DNA of 64,000 nt from Saxidomus purpurata (taxonomy: Eukaryota > Mollusca > Bivalvia > Venerida > Veneridae). Below, one piece after another: positions 48,530 through 61,307 of the stretch (its first letter is position 1; the number at the start of each line of letters is the position of its first letter). Position numbers and translations under genes: made by a program. The stretch spans positions 31,821,798 through 31,885,797 of the forward strand of contig JAFMSR010000007.1 of the NCBI GenBank assembly GCA_022818135.1. The letters are read 5' to 3'. The notes below the pieces were generated by a model. The model saw only the letters and a program-made list of their open reading frames with translations. It searched no databases and was not told where the DNA came from.

Positions 48530-49523
48530 CAAGAGCTGTCAGTAGGACAGCGCGCTCGACTTTTTTTAGTGCTTGCCAATAAAACAAAACTTTGACAGTT
48601 AAGGGCACACAAGACTTTAACTAGGAATTTCTAAGTACAAATCAAGAAACATTTTCACAGAGTTATCTTCTCTTGCTTACAGATAGGTCTCATGATGGTA
48701 CATAAGTACTCCACTTTTCAAAGTATTTATTATATCTCAAATGGTTAAGTCAACAAGTGGACAAGAATGAAAATTTTAACAGAGTTTCTACGTCAAAAAG
48801 GGTCATAATTCAAATAAAATCCTTGACAGAATTACCCTCTCCTGCCAATGTTTTGGGATCATGATGGTAAACAAGTATTCCAACTTTCAAATTAATATCT
48901 CCAACAGTTTAGTCAAAAAGTGGACTAGTACGAAAAACTTAACCAAGATTCTAAGTCGATAAAGGGTCTTAATTTTTAAAAAAAATTCCTGACAAAGTTA
49001 CCTTCTCTTGCCTACAGATAGGGGTAATGATGAAAACAAGCATTCAAAGTTTCAAAGCAATATCTCAAAGGGTTAAGGCAATAAGTGGATTTTACCCATA
49101 TTCAATGTATTTTCTAAGTAAAAAAGGGGCATAATTCTGTCAAAAAACTTGACAGAGTTATGTACTCTTGTCTGTTGACTAGGTCATGATGGTAAACAAG
49201 TATGGTAAGTTTCAAAGCCATACCTCTAATAGTTTTGAAATAAAGTGAGGTGGTACGAAAAACTTAACCAAGCTCAATACACTTTCTAAGTCAAAAAAGG
49301 GCCATAATTCTGTCAAAAACCTTGACAGAGTTATGTACTCTTGTCTGTAGATGGAGGTTATGATGGTAAACAAGTATGGTAAGTTTCAAAGCCATACCTC
49401 TAATACTTTTGAAATAAAGTGGGGTGGTACGAAAAACTTAACCAAGGTGTGACACCAACGCCGACGCCGACGCCGGGGCGAGTAGGATAGCTACCCTTTT
49501 CTTCGAAAATTCGAGCTAAAAAT
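48530..49523 (+). repeat. dispersed repeat with about 190-bp internal units
   Basis: It starts near ACAAGAGCTGTCAGTAGGAC and ends near GACGCCGGGGCGAGTAGG and TTCGAGCTAAAAA. Inside, four to five diverged units share ATGATGGTAAACAAGTAT, AAGTTTCAAAGCCATA and AAAAAGGG(C/T)CATAATTCTG. I recognise this family from bivalve genomes. It is non-coding. Confidence 0.75.
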
Positions 49524-49594
49524 GACATTCCACTGTGATGCATGGAAAAGGAACTTTGCTGAAATTATATTTAACTTCCGTAAACCGTTTTATC

Positions 49595-49626
49595 ATGGAT
49601 GACACGAAGGCAAAGATAGCATCAAT
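49595..49626 (+). other. possible first coding exon, weak
   Basis: ATGGATGACACGAAGGCAAA opens a frame (MDDTKAKIAS) that meets a perfect donor GTAAGT at 49627, phase 2. An ETS-like ACTTCCG lies 20 bp upstream. No following exon can be recognised, so this may be chance. Confidence 0.2.
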
Positions 49627-51183
49627 GTAAGTTTTGATGTCTTTGAATATGAATTATTTTTCAAAACGACATGTGCAGTGCTTACAAACGCCATCGCCGG
49701 AACGGCTGCCATTTTGTTTAGAGTGTAAACACATTTTACAGTTGTTCTCTAGCCAATCTGAAAAGGCGAATCTGGCAAGGCTTCAAATGGGAGACGGTAT
49801 AAACGGGGTTGCTCACGGTATATACGGGCTCTTTTACAATGGCTCTTGACCGATCAGGATTTATCAAATTTATGCGGTATTATAATTATGTATGTCTGAC
49901 CGTTCGTCCGTTTGTCTGTACGTTAAACTGAAGGCCAATGGTCCTGTTTCAGTATTTTCAGCTTTAAATTTTCATTTCATATAAGAATGAATTCTTTTCT
50001 GAGCATCAACTTTTCTCGCAGGATGTATGTCCATAAATACTGATTAAACAGAAAGTGCAAGCTCGAAAAATGGTTTGGATGCCAAACACATTTTGGTTCT
50101 CAGGTGAACTAAAAGGGCCATTATGCCTCTCTTGTTACATGTACCCATGCGGCAAAACACATTGGATGTGGTTTTTTTTAACTTGTTTCTTTTAAAAGGA
50201 AAGAATAGTTGAATTCCATATTTGTAAATATGTATATTACTATGTAAGCATAACACTTGAAACGGATCCTGATATATTCCTTACTGTATTATTAGTTGGC
50301 TCACAGGAGAGCGCCGGCTATATTTGACATCATCAAAGTTATCGCAAAAGTTGGGGACAAGTTGCTGTTGACAATTAATTTTGTATTATTATTACGTCGT
50401 TTCATTGAATAAAAATCATTGAAATTTAATCAAAGTTAAACAATGAAGAAATATTTCATCACTAGGAAAATGAAAATATCCTGTTTGATAATAATCATTT
50501 TCTTAAAATTCGATCCAATAATGTAATAATAAAGTGGGCTCGACCTTGCAACAAAAAGGCGCTCCTACGCAGTAAACTTTCCTAGCTTGGTTCCCAGCGT
50601 AGTGTAGTTAAACTTAGTCTATTGGATCCCTAAATTGTTTTTATACGTGTTCGATATGTACAAAACAAAAAACCGCGGGTTGACGATGGTCAGAGGGTTT
50701 TCAGGAAATTTACATCAAGGCTGTAATGTTTTCGGACCATATAACGGCATACAATGCCATTGCTATCATTGCTATGTTAACCTTTCCTCATTACAGTTTT
50801 CAAAGAAACGGCCGCATTCCAACGGAAATAGACATTGTTTTTAGGGAACGTATGCGAATATTTTTTTGTCTACAAATCATTTTGGATATTTAGGTCACCA
50901 TCACTTACCGCAGCATGTAAACCATAGGAACCAAGAGTTTAACGTACAACACTTACTAGACAATTCTTATGACTCGATTGATAGCAGTGTAGAAAGGGCA
51001 CTATGCCAAATTTGTTTTTATGAAGCAGTGTCTCAGCAGTGATTTCAAAATTTCATTTGTTGACAGTAAATGAGTTAACAGTTGCATTGTACATAGCCAC
51101 TAGTATTGGTCATTTTTTCAATGTTTTCTGACCCAAAAATGAAAATGGTACAGTGAAGTAATCGTTTATATAACACTACAAAT
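49627..51183. other. no recognised gene
   Basis: Only short chance frames and AT-rich sequence are seen. Confidence 0.4.
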
Positions 51184-51628
51184 CACTAGTGGATCCAGGG
51201 GGGGGAGCCCCCCCCCCCCCCCCCCCCAAAATTCCCCAACCTTACATAAATATCTGAGTATAAATTTATATTTTCTGTTTTCGAAATCGGTGTCTTAAAA
51301 GTATCAAAAACACGTTTGAAATGCAGGAACATGCACGAAATGGCAGGCCCTCAAAATTTTTTCGGGGAGCAGCCGGAGCCCCCTGGAAAGTGCCTCCTTA
51401 TTTTTTAACCTCTGGCTACGGCCATGACATTGTTCATTGCCATTCAATTATACATGTTAATTATACACTCGCTCGCTCCACCGCTGTTTAGAGTTCAATT
51501 ACTTAAAAACAAAGAATAAAACACAGTCATATTTGCCGTCTTATAAGGCTTGAGCAGAACCAACAAATGGCAAAAAAGTTACGCCCCCCCCCCCCTCCCC
51601 CTAAGACCAAATCCTGGATCCGCCCCTG
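51184..51628. mobile_element. hAT-like non-autonomous element
   Basis: The right end, in reverse complement, is CAGGGGCGGATCCAGG, a hAT-style terminus. The left end has the matching GGATCCAGG after CACTAGT. A G run and C run follow the left end (51,197-51,228), and a C run precedes the right end. Sequence at 51,279-51,425 recurs at 53,975-54,127. A similar single terminus (CAGGGGTGGATCCAAAG) sits near 54,807. Confidence 0.55.
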
Positions 51629-51907
51629 CAAATATGCTCCAATGAGTTAAGAAACGTTGAATTTGCATTTTTCCTTTTATCGTCTGAATTGTATTTGTAA
51701 TAGCACACTTGCTGACATGTCGATCAGTCTGAAATGAAAAACATTGTACATGTATGACTATTGTAGTGATGTCCTTGATATTAGCAATTTGTTGAGATAT
51801 ATAAGTGTGACCAATACATCTTCATAGGAATTTTGCTGCAGACAGAAAAATGCAAATAATGATCGCAGTAATGTTGGAAATCTATCATTTGATGGAGACT
51901 ACGCATA

Positions 51908-52158
51908 CACTCAGTTCCAAAAGAAAGTGTGCACTTTGTTTTCTGTGATTTTTCATCGACTACTTTTCTGAAAGCCTATATATTTGGTACCAAAATTGAG
52001 AACTGTAAATTTACGTACAGTATGGCGAACATAGATTTTGCAATCGATCGATGACAAATAACCATGAGATATATTGTGCAAAAATTGAAGCCGATACGTC
52101 TGCTAAATATTGAAACATTAAAAATTAAGAAGTGCACACTTTCTTTTGGAACTGAGTG
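51908..52158. mobile_element. Tc1/mariner-type MITE with 29-bp perfect inverted repeats
   Basis: CACTCAGTTCCAAAAGAAAG and nine more bases (51908-51936) match the reverse complement of 52130-52158 exactly. TA flanks both sides (51906-51907 and 52159-52160), the target duplication of Tc1/mariner elements. At 251 bp it is non-coding. Confidence 0.88.
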
Positions 52159-52432
52159 TATGTTTTGAAATACAAAAATAAATTCAAAACATAATGAATT
52201 TCTTCAGGGAAGTGTTAAAACCAAGCATTTTACGAAACATTACAGTTATGTAGTAGACCTTATCATAACAAGTTCACCAGACTCATTCAAAGGGTTAACG
52301 CTTAAAGCTATCGATTTGTCAAATAAGAAGCTTCAGGAAATACAGTGTAGAACATTTTGAATTCCGTGAGTCTCAGGGATGCATCATACAAGGCTCTTTA
52401 CTGCACATAGCTTTGATAAACCAGCTTAGTTT

Positions 52433-52643
52433 ATACCAATTTATTTATTCTCGATTGCGAAACAAGTTCTAACAAGCTCTCGAGACTCATTCCAGATGGA
52501 ATCAACCTCAAAGAGAGAGAGGCAATGTGGAAATAGTGTATTGCCTAAGGACACTACCGACATGGCGATGGTAGGGATCGAACCCGGGGCCCTTCAGGAT
52601 CGATCCTGAGGCGAACGCGCTGCCATTGCGCCACGGCGGCTCC
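52433..52643 (-). mobile_element. tRNA-derived SINE
   Basis: On the minus strand, box A (TGGCGCAATGGCAGCGCG) and box B (GGGTTCGATCCC) are followed by a body with TTGAGGTTGATTCCATC and a terminal GAATAAATAAATTGG. It is the same family as 55.06-55.26 kb. Confidence 0.85.
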
Positions 52644-53974
52644 GACTATATAAGCTGATAAACCAGCTTATTTACCACCAGAGCGTCAGAAAGTCTTTGT
52701 TTGTAATCGTGCCACCATCCTCTCGCGAGGTATAAATCGGTGTTTCAGAAAGTCTTTGCAGGAAGAATACACCTTAAATACGGCGATTCATCGAGTGCGG
52801 GAGGTTTTTTTCTCATTTTGTGAAGTGTTTGGTTTTTGGGTCGGCTTTACGTACTACGATCAACGTCGAATAACACTGAGGTCGAATTGCGAGCTTAGAT
52901 ATCTTTTTATTAATATTTTTTGAAATTTTACATTCTCTAAAAAAGCCAATGTAGTTATCTTAACGATAACGAATTTCAGTCGGACTGATGTCAGAATAGA
53001 AATAAATCTACTATTATATGCACATATGAATGTTTAGAAAGACCTTTCAGATTTCGAACAAAATGTATTTACTAGTGTAACAAAGATCAGAGATTTCTTC
53101 TCAAAATTAACGTTTTCGATACAAACCCTTGTCAGAAGTTAAAAGATTTAGCCTTTTGTGTGTTGGTCTCTTCATTACTGATTGTTCGATTTTAAGGTCT
53201 TTTAGGACGTTTCTTTTACTCTGTTTTCACGAAACTGAAATTTTGGTATATATAATACATCTTAACGATCTCTATTCATATTCTTAAATGCATAATTAAT
53301 CTTGTATTTTCTTAAGATGTGCTGCATTCCAGATATTTCTATATACAGACTAGAAAGCGTCAGAACTTTGAACTCTATTCGGCATATCAATGTGGAATTA
53401 TGTCACACTGATTCTCAGTTATTAAGTCCATAAGACATTTAACTGTATGACTAATTGCAAACATGGAAAATATATCTAGTACTATTTAACCGCTCATATG
53501 TAAGGCCACATATCACTCATTCTTTCAAATTAAAAATAATGAATTCATCGAGCTTATTCAAAATTAGTTTTATGTTTCTGACTAATTCTAAATTTCCATT
53601 ACTGTCGCCAGACTGTCTAGTTTGTTTACAATTTTTCAAAAAATGACTTCACATTTTGAAATTTCTTCCTTCTTTGACGAGTGTTGAATGTAAGGTAAGT
53701 GTCACATTTAAGACAAACAGATTACAGTCCTGTAGATACACTGAGGCACCGGGGGGCCGGTGCCTCCCTGTTTTTCTGCCAAGATTTTAAAAAAGGATAC
53801 ATTTTGAGGCACCATCTTTTCAGCATAGCCGAGCTGAGGAGGTACTATTATGTAATTTAATTTATTTAGACTATCTTCTTCGTTTTTAATATCACGAATA
53901 ATTACACTATAGCACATTTTTCGTGCAGATCTATATGTAACTAAAATGCACGCGAAACTTTTTAATATCATTTA

Positions 53975-54127
53975 TTGTTTCCGATATCGGTATCTTAAAA
54001 GTATCAAAAACATGGTGGAAATGCAGGAAAATGCACGAAATGGCATCCTCAAAAAAGAAAATTCCGGGGGGCATGCCCCCGGAAACCCCTGTAGAAATTG
54101 TCTCCCTAACCGCTTGCTATGGCCCTA
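53975..54127 (+). repeat. dispersed repeat, second copy of the 51.28-51.43 kb block
   Basis: Shared text includes TCTTAAAAGTATCAAAAACA, AAATGCAGGAA and ATGCACGAAATGGCA, ending near TATGGCC. This copy carries a palindromic GGGGGGCATGCCCCC. Confidence 0.65.
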
Positions 54128-54329
54128 GTCTAGATCTACATGTGTTTCGCGCATCCAAAGGAGGGTTACCATGACTCTTAGTACGTAAATTAATTCAACC
54201 CTACGTTACAGGTCTAAATTTCGTGGATATATGCAGGAACATACTAATTATTTAGGTGGAACCTACTAAATGTTAGCTTTGACCCTGATCGTACATCATA
54301 ATCCCTTCTATCTTCTAACTCAAAAAGAG

Positions 54330-54504
54330 GTTAAGGTGCCTGCCGCCTCATCCCGGAGGTTGCGGGTTCGAGCCCCACTGGGGTCACGACCGTACCTCCT
54401 CATATGACACCAGTACTGGTTTTTCCAGGAAGCGGACTCGAGAGTGACTCGATAAGCTACAATCTTACTTCACAATCGAGCTAAAATCAATTAGTATAAA
54501 CTAA
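54330..54504 (+). mobile_element. tRNA-derived SINE, 5' truncated
   Basis: GAGGTTAAGGTG and box B GGGTTCGAGCCCC are followed by CACTGGGGTCACGACCGTAC and the end TTAGTATAAACTAA. A longer copy is inverted at 58.09-58.28 kb. Confidence 0.8.
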
Positions 54505-55058
54505 TTGATTGTGTATCCTATGTATTCAATTATGTTGAAATTAACGTTCATACTGTACCTTCTGGCTCTTCATGGTATGAACTAATTTAACCGATATATT
54601 GTGCTGAAAATCGAAAATGGACTACTTTAGCTTTCAGTCTCTTTGTTTAGCTTTGTACAGTTTGCAACGAAACAAAATTAAATGGCTTGAGCTATAGGGT
54701 TGTTAAGACCTTCTGTATGTATAGTCATTTTTTTAATATAAGTATGTGACAGCACATGTTAAAACATAGATAAAGCGGTAAGAATGGCAATTATATTAAC
54801 TTCACAGGGGTGGATCCAAAGGACTAGATGGGTTTCACAGTTTGAGTAATCGCCAGAGAGGGTGTCCCCTCACGAGGATTTTTTATTTTAATGTTACAGT
54901 GGGAATGACACGTTTTCCTGCATTCCGATGTCCTTTGTCAACGTTAGAATAATGTCAAAATTTATAACTAGCGGCAAAATAGACTCTTCGACGACTTGAC
55001 CTCCATGTGACTCTCACAGAAATCCTAAAAGCTTCTGTTCTATAAGTTTTTTTTAATT

Positions 55059-55256
55059 TATACTAATTTATTCATTCTCGATTGCGAAACAAGTTCTTAC
55101 AACTTATATCAATGCTCTCTCATCAGATGGAATCAACCTCGAATAGAGAAAGGCAATGTAGAATTATTTGTATCTTGCCTATCGACCTGGCTATGGTTGG
55201 GATCGAACCCGGGACCCTTCCTGAGGCGAACGCGCTACCACTGCGCCACGACGGCG
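55059..55256 (-). mobile_element. tRNA-derived SINE
   Basis: Minus-strand box B GGGTTCGATCCC and a head with GTGGCGCAGTGGTAGCGCG are followed by a body matching the 52.43-52.64 kb copy, including GAACTTGTTTCGCAATCGAG. Confidence 0.85.
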
Positions 55257-55424
55257 TAAGATATATCATGATGTTGCCGTAAAGAACGTCAACAAATGTT
55301 TTCTTAGGATAGATCGGTTACAAAATCATTCTGGCCAACTTTCATTATGATTTTGTAAAACAATTTGACTGCTTTAACTAGATGCCCACGTGCAACATGT
55401 CGAGCCCGCCATATGTCAAAAGGG

Positions 55425-55850
55425 CTAACTCCTTACCAAGAAGAGATGGGTCAAAATACACCTAAATATTGGATGTAACATGCATGTTGTACCACAGAAA
55501 AGTGGTCTCGATTTTTCTCTACAGCCAGTAATAAAAAAGTTACAATATAAGCTATTTAAAGTAACAACAAAGGGAAGTAATTCTAAAAACAAGGGTAGCG
55601 CATGGTGGTGAACATTTGTACAAAGTAACATCAAAATCCCTCCATGCATGAAAAAGATATGCTCCGGACAAAGCCATTCTTGAATTTGACCTTTAACCTC
55701 CAAGTGTGACCTTGACCAAAGACCTTGGGACCTGGTTCTTGCGCATGACACTCCGTCTCATGATGGTGAACATTTGTGCCAAGTAACATCAAAATCCCTC
55801 CATGCATGAAAAAGATATGGTCCGGACAAAATCGGACGGACGCACGGACG
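55425..55850 (-). repeat. inverted copies of the 1-640 dispersed repeat family
   Basis: Two units about 158 bp apart (55,600-55,672 and 55,758-55,835). Their minus strand reads GTCCGGACCATATC, TTTTGATGTTACTTGGCAC and AAGGTCACACTTGGAGGT, matching the array at the start of the window. Confidence 0.8.
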
Positions 55851-56744
55851 TACGGACCCACGCACATACACCGAACCGCCAAAAGTGACGTCTATGCCGA
55901 GCTTACCGCAAGCGGGCTCGACAAAAATCACACAATGGGTTATAAATTGAGTGATATGTACGCAACATGAAGACGAAGGAAATGACTTGTGTAGACGACT
56001 ACATATAGACATATAAAAGTCTGTTGAGATTGAGAACGCTTTTCTCTTGAAGTCTTTTTTCTTTTACGAAAAATATCTCCAACAAAAATGTGTCTCTATT
56101 AAAGTTAATCTCAACACGTTAGAGTAAAGTAAAGGAGAAAATGTGAAGATGTTATAAAATGTTCAGAAAAGACACGAGTAATGACTCTAATGACTACCGT
56201 GTATGTTTAATGTTAAATCACACCTTGTTTCTCTCTGTACTCTGATAAATCTACAGTTAGGTACAATCGACTTAGTTTTTGTGAAAAATGCCTCTCTTAG
56301 AGGAAGATGTGTAACTTCACACAGTTTCATATAATTCAAGGGCAATACTGCTGATCTGATCTAGGTGAACTTTATGTCCTTCTGAGATTTAAAGTCCAAC
56401 ATCTGAGCAATTTTTGAAGTTTGCACGGAGGATAAATAATCAAAAAAAAAGAAAGTCAAAGATCTATAGCAGGAGCAATAAATCTTGTGTCACTAATGTG
56501 TTTCAGCTACATATCAAACTTATTCAAGCTCTTTTATATGAATTCTAGTGTTTCGTCAAAGGGCTGGTTCATTTATGGGTAAAATACGCCCAACACTAAA
56601 TTCTGTTGAGAGTAAGTTTAAATGAAAGATAAATAACTCAATATAATTAAAATTAGAACAATTTCAATTTATTTGAATGTCACATGTTGCCGTAGTAACG
56701 AAATAATTATTTTGACTAAAGTTGAATCACTTGAAGTATGACTG

Positions 56745-56860
56745 TAGTTCAAAACTATCGCAAGCCGTTTTACTATATATTCCAAAATGAGATATCTCTC
56801 TTGTTTGAAAGGGATATCTTTCGTTTTAATAGAGAGATCTCTTTCACGACCATTCTTATA
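56745..56860. repeat. inverted copy of the 12.6-kb repeat
   Basis: ACTATCGCAAGCC and CGTTTTAATAGAGAGATCTC are the reverse complement of blocks at 12,600-12,720. Confidence 0.5.
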
Positions 56861-58089
56861 TCCCCCCTCCCGCTTCGGGGCGGGTGATAACAAGTATACA
56901 TTATGCTTGATGGTCCGGGTGTTTTTTAAAGATGAGTTTATTTGTTTCAGACCTTGATTAAACATTGTTTACTTGATATTTTGTTTATCGTGGGGTGAAT
57001 ACGAAAAAGTTCTAAGTGACCTTTTTTCAGGAAATAACTTTTTTACATATATCAACCCAGTAGGACCATACACAGGTCCTGTAAAAATATCTAGGTTATG
57101 TTATGATAATTAACGAAACAAGTCAAATTTTTCTAAAAAGTACCAAGTAACATTGACCAACTTTTTCAATACGAAAAAGTGCTAAGTGACTTGAGTCGCA
57201 CTTAGACTTTTTTCGCAATAAACTTTTTGCATGTCAACCCATTTGAAAATATTCCAAGTGACAAAAACATTTTTCTTTATTCTTGAAAGATATCTATTGT
57301 AAGATAAACAATATTGTTATTATAATTGTTTGATTAATTTTGCAGTTATTTTCAAGTTCTGTACAGATTTTGCACTTAGTATTTTTTCGCAGTGAAAATT
57401 TATAGCAAAACCCATATATTATTATTGCGAAAAACATCTAAATGCATTATTATGCACTCATTACACACATGGTTGTGCTGTCATAAACAGGTTTCTGTGT
57501 CATACAAATTTTAAGTCAATGTATCAATGTGATATCATGATTTTAACTGTTTTTAATGCATTTTAAGCATAATTATAGATCTACAACCACTTTCAACATT
57601 ATGAAAGTGGATACATAAAAATTCCAGCATTTACAAAACAGTTTTCCTTAGTAAACAACGCTCCAAACCAGTCAATATATCCAACACTTTTTTTAATGAA
57701 ATAAGCAGAGTAAACGAATATTTCAAGTTCAAAAGGAAAAAAGTTCATTTTTTAGCAAGATTTATCGAATATTATTAATACTAGCACTTAATGATAAAGC
57801 AAAGATATTTCTTTTTGTTTCATTATTCACTTAACACCATTCATGGTCTAATACAATCATGACTTAATGTACTTACATGGATTCACATACATTTATTGTT
57901 AATATGCAATTGACTATCAACATTTTGTTAATATGCAAGTGTTAGCATATATTGTTTTTTTAATTAAAAAAAATAGAAAAAAACCATAAAAATTCCCCCC
58001 AATGGAAAAACAACATGAAAATTCCCCTATCTGAGGGCCCGGCCCCATTCCCCCAAACAGGAAAAGTGCCCTGGTATCATGTCATGATT
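56861..58089. other. no recognised gene
   Basis: AT-rich sequence in which AAGTGAC-containing phrases (TACGAAAAAGT(T/G)CTAAGTGAC) recur at 56,999 and 57,170. A CCCGGCCCC-rich tract near 57,990-58,075 ends in GTGCCCTG and looks like one end of a hAT-type element. Confidence 0.4.
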
Positions 58090-58280
58090 AGTTTATACTA
58101 ATTTATTTTAGCGCGATTGTGAAGAAAGCTTTTAGCTTATCGAGTCACTCTCGAGTCCGCTTCCTTGAAGAACCAGTACTGGTGCCATATGAGGAAGTAC
58201 GGTCGTGACCCCAGTGGGGCTCGAACCCGCAACCTCCGGGATGAGCGGCCGACACCTTAACCTCTACACCAACGCTCCCC
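58090..58280 (-). mobile_element. tRNA-derived SINE
   Basis: On the minus strand GGGGAGCGTTGGTGTAGAGG leads to GTTAAGG and box B GGGTTCGAGCCCC, then CACTGGGGTCACGACCGTAC. The end is AATAAATTAGTATAAAC. It is the fullest copy of the 54.3-kb family. Confidence 0.85.
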
Positions 58281-58506
58281 TTATGTCATGATTGAGAGTA
58301 AGGCTGTCATGTTTACCCCGTGAATAGCTTTGGCAAACTAATTTTAACCACTGAACACTATTTCAAGACAAAATGAAAGAAGATGATATAAAATCCTTCA
58401 GATTGCGTTTCTGTTACAAGAACTAAAGAGCATTACAGTTATAAAAACAAGAACCCTTAATATACCTATAATGAAACAATATTAAAGTGCACTTCTATAC
58501 AAGATA

Positions 58507-59610
58507 GAACTGGGACAGGTAGAACTTTTGTACCCGGGTACCCTCTTTATCGCAGGTACCAGAGTATCCGTTGTCATAACTTCCCCTTCAATTAAGATAA
58601 GGAAAGTTGTCTTTCTTCTAACAAGAACGTTTCTTAGTATTCGAGTCTTTTAAGCACTGCTGGACAAACTAAAGCAAAGCAGCAATCAAATCTTGATCCG
58701 TCAGTTGCATTGACTTGCTTGAATAATATTAGCACCCCGATTGAAAAGAATAATGGATTCATTCACATTATGCTGTTATAATAACGGGTGCAAATTAATT
58801 TGCCCTCTGGTTATGCAGTTTGTGTCTCTTATTGAGGGTCCACATTTATCGCATGCACAAGATGAAAAGAAATCCAAAATTTGTTTCACTTAAATATCCG
58901 ACCTAGATCGACGATATATCGTGAGAAAATCTTGGACGCTAAAGACAATGTTTGATATGGATAAATGTAAAGTAATTTTGTGTTCTGACATTGAGTCCAT
59001 ATTCCAGATGCAAAAATTATTTTGTCACACATTGGGGATTTGCCTAGCAAATTTGAAAAATACCAGAGAACATGGCATAGTTTATTTTCTTGAATACACT
59101 GCTCTTTTGTAAGGAAAAAACCCACAAATTATCGCCGCTTTTCTGTGAGTACTTTTAAATCAACATTGTTAGGCAAATAATTCAAAGATAGTTATTCTTG
59201 ATAAAGGTTTTCAATATATTTGAGGTTGATCCATTTCCTGCAAAGTTTCTTGTAAATGCCTGCAGAAAACACAAAGAACTTGAATGTCAGTGGATGTTAT
59301 TTTTTATACAAACGGCCATGAAGTGAAATTGAAAATATACCAAAATCGCGCTTTTCATGTGTTTGCATCCTTAATTAAGCACATGCTTTAATTTTTCATG
59401 TCGTCTGCATTGTTTGTGCATAAAGGGACGCGAAACACACAGCTTCATTATTTACTGTTATGGCAGACTTTTTCTCTATTTAAAAAGATCAAAACAATTT
59501 TTATCTGTAGCTATATATTAAACGGGTACCGGTTAATGACATAGTACCCGGGTAGTACTGTAGTAGCCTTACCCGACCTGATACTTTGGTACTAGACCCA
59601 GCTCTAATAC
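58507..59610. mobile_element. possible DNA element with diverged inverted ends
   Basis: AGAACTGGGACAGGTAGAAC at the left resembles the reverse complement of the right end, AGAGCTGGGTCTAGTACC; both ends also carry CCCGGGTAC. A similar terminus lies at 23,466-23,495. The interior codes for nothing I recognise. The pairing is imperfect, so this is tentative. Confidence 0.35.
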
Positions 59611-60155
59611 TAGATCAATCTTAAAAAAGATGCAGTTTGAACTTAAAATGATGCAAAATAACCAATGAAAAATATCTGACAGTGTCTTGTTCGCACAGAA
59701 TGTTTTACAGCTACCTAAAAACGTGTGCTTTTAATAATCGAAACAGCCCTCGATGAGACTGTATCATTACACCCGTACCTTTCAGCATACATGTGACTGA
59801 TATTATGTATCAACTTTTGTCGCAATGCAGAGATTTACAGAGAACAGTTCAGGGGATAGAAGACTTCCAGATTTAGAATTGTGTCTTGTTTTTTAATGTT
59901 ACTGGATACTAAGCACCATATACAGTACCTTTTGTTAAATGTACATTCTAACATGACTCGCAATTTTGTCTCTATATACAAAGAGTAGAAAAACTATGTT
60001 ATATTAAACCATAAACAACGCGGGAACCGATATGCAGTAAACATAATGTGATATTGTGCCGCAAGACGTTAAATGAGTGTTCGCGTAGAAAATAACGCTT
60101 TGCATTTATTCACTTTTTGTAATATCTGGTCATGTTAGAATCGAAATATATATAG

Positions 60156-60301
60156 CATCCTTTTCAGCGTTGTTATCGTCTAATAAACAATTATTTGTTG
60201 TTCTGATACGCAGTTATAAACCACTCAGGCCTTCATGGCTAATTACTGCGTATCAGTACTCCAAATCATTGTTTATTAAATGAGCACCGCTGGAACGGAT
60301 G
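60156..60301. mobile_element. palindromic MITE
   Basis: The left arm (CATCCTTTTCAGCG, CTAATAAACAAT, CTGATACGCAGTTA) pairs with the right arm (TAATTACTGCGTATCAG, ATTGTTTATTA, CGCTGGAACGGATG) around a small loop. The 146 bp would fold into one long hairpin. Confidence 0.7.
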
Positions 60302-61010
60302 ATATTTCATAAATGTACAATAGAAAAATAATCTCTAAACATCATTAAGTACAGTATAAGTTCAATCAGTAGACTTTTAACAAAAGAGAGTACATCCTTT
60401 GAGAAAAGGCAACAAACATTGAAGACAGTAAGTGATTTCATTTGGTGCATCATGGGAATGAACCTGAAACTCCAGGGTCTTTCCAGGTGACCTATAAAAC
60501 TAAGTTACCACCAATTAGCATATAATTAAAAATCCTCTTACTACCATTGTCTTTAATTAACAACAACAGCTTAGCTTTTGTAATTACCTGTACATTGGTC
60601 AGCACAATTTTTGAGTGGATTGAGTGGCAATAAGTTAATTATTACATTGGTTCAATAGTCAAAATGTTTTCCTTTGCCATAATTTCAATGTATTTTCTAT
60701 GGTTTTAAAAACTTAAGTATAAAGCCATTATGTGCTGCTATGTTGAGGGCTGAGGCATTAAAGTGATTTGAAAATCTTGTAATTGTGGAAGAACTTGAAT
60801 GGGTTGTTAGTTTAATGTTCTAGTCAAATTGTGTTCAACTTATCTGTACTTCTGAATGGTTTACAAAAGAACAAGACATTCTTTCACGGTAACAAACAGA
60901 CTATGTTTTCTTGGCTGGATTACCCTTCTATAATATATGAACTTATTTTCTACAGTATGATGGAAGCCAAACATGTTTTTCAACAACAATTTACATTTAC
61001 TTATTATGTT

Positions 61011-61031
61011 GAGAAGAAGAAGAAGAAGAAG
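61011..61031 (+). repeat. (GAA)n microsatellite
   Basis: Seven AAG/GAA units. It could be the 3' tail of a minus-strand retroelement, but the candidate promoter between it and the RT frame argues against it belonging to the LINE at 62 kb. Confidence 0.8.
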
Positions 61032-61307
61032 ATTTTATTTTGACTTAAACTATACAGTTTCTCGTCATAACATACATATACAAATTATAAATACAGAGTA
61101 CAAAGATCAAATCAGTATTTGATTTACAAAACATACAATTTTAAATACATTTTTAAATACATGAGGGAGGTTCATCATCTACTTATTCAGTTTTTTATCA
61201 AAGTTAAACTACAAACAAGGTCTTTCAAATAGTAGTGAATACTAGCTGCAAATAATATCTGTCCACATTACCATTCATTGATCAAACTCATTTGAAACAG
61301 ATATGTT

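Noticed and set aside
49634..49849. 71-residue frame after the weak exon at 49.6 kb
   Set aside because: It lies in the presumed intron, is in no linked phase, and shows no recognised domain.
52550..52643. A functional tRNA gene on the minus strand
   Set aside because: Same family as the 55-kb copy with a shared non-tRNA body, so a SINE.
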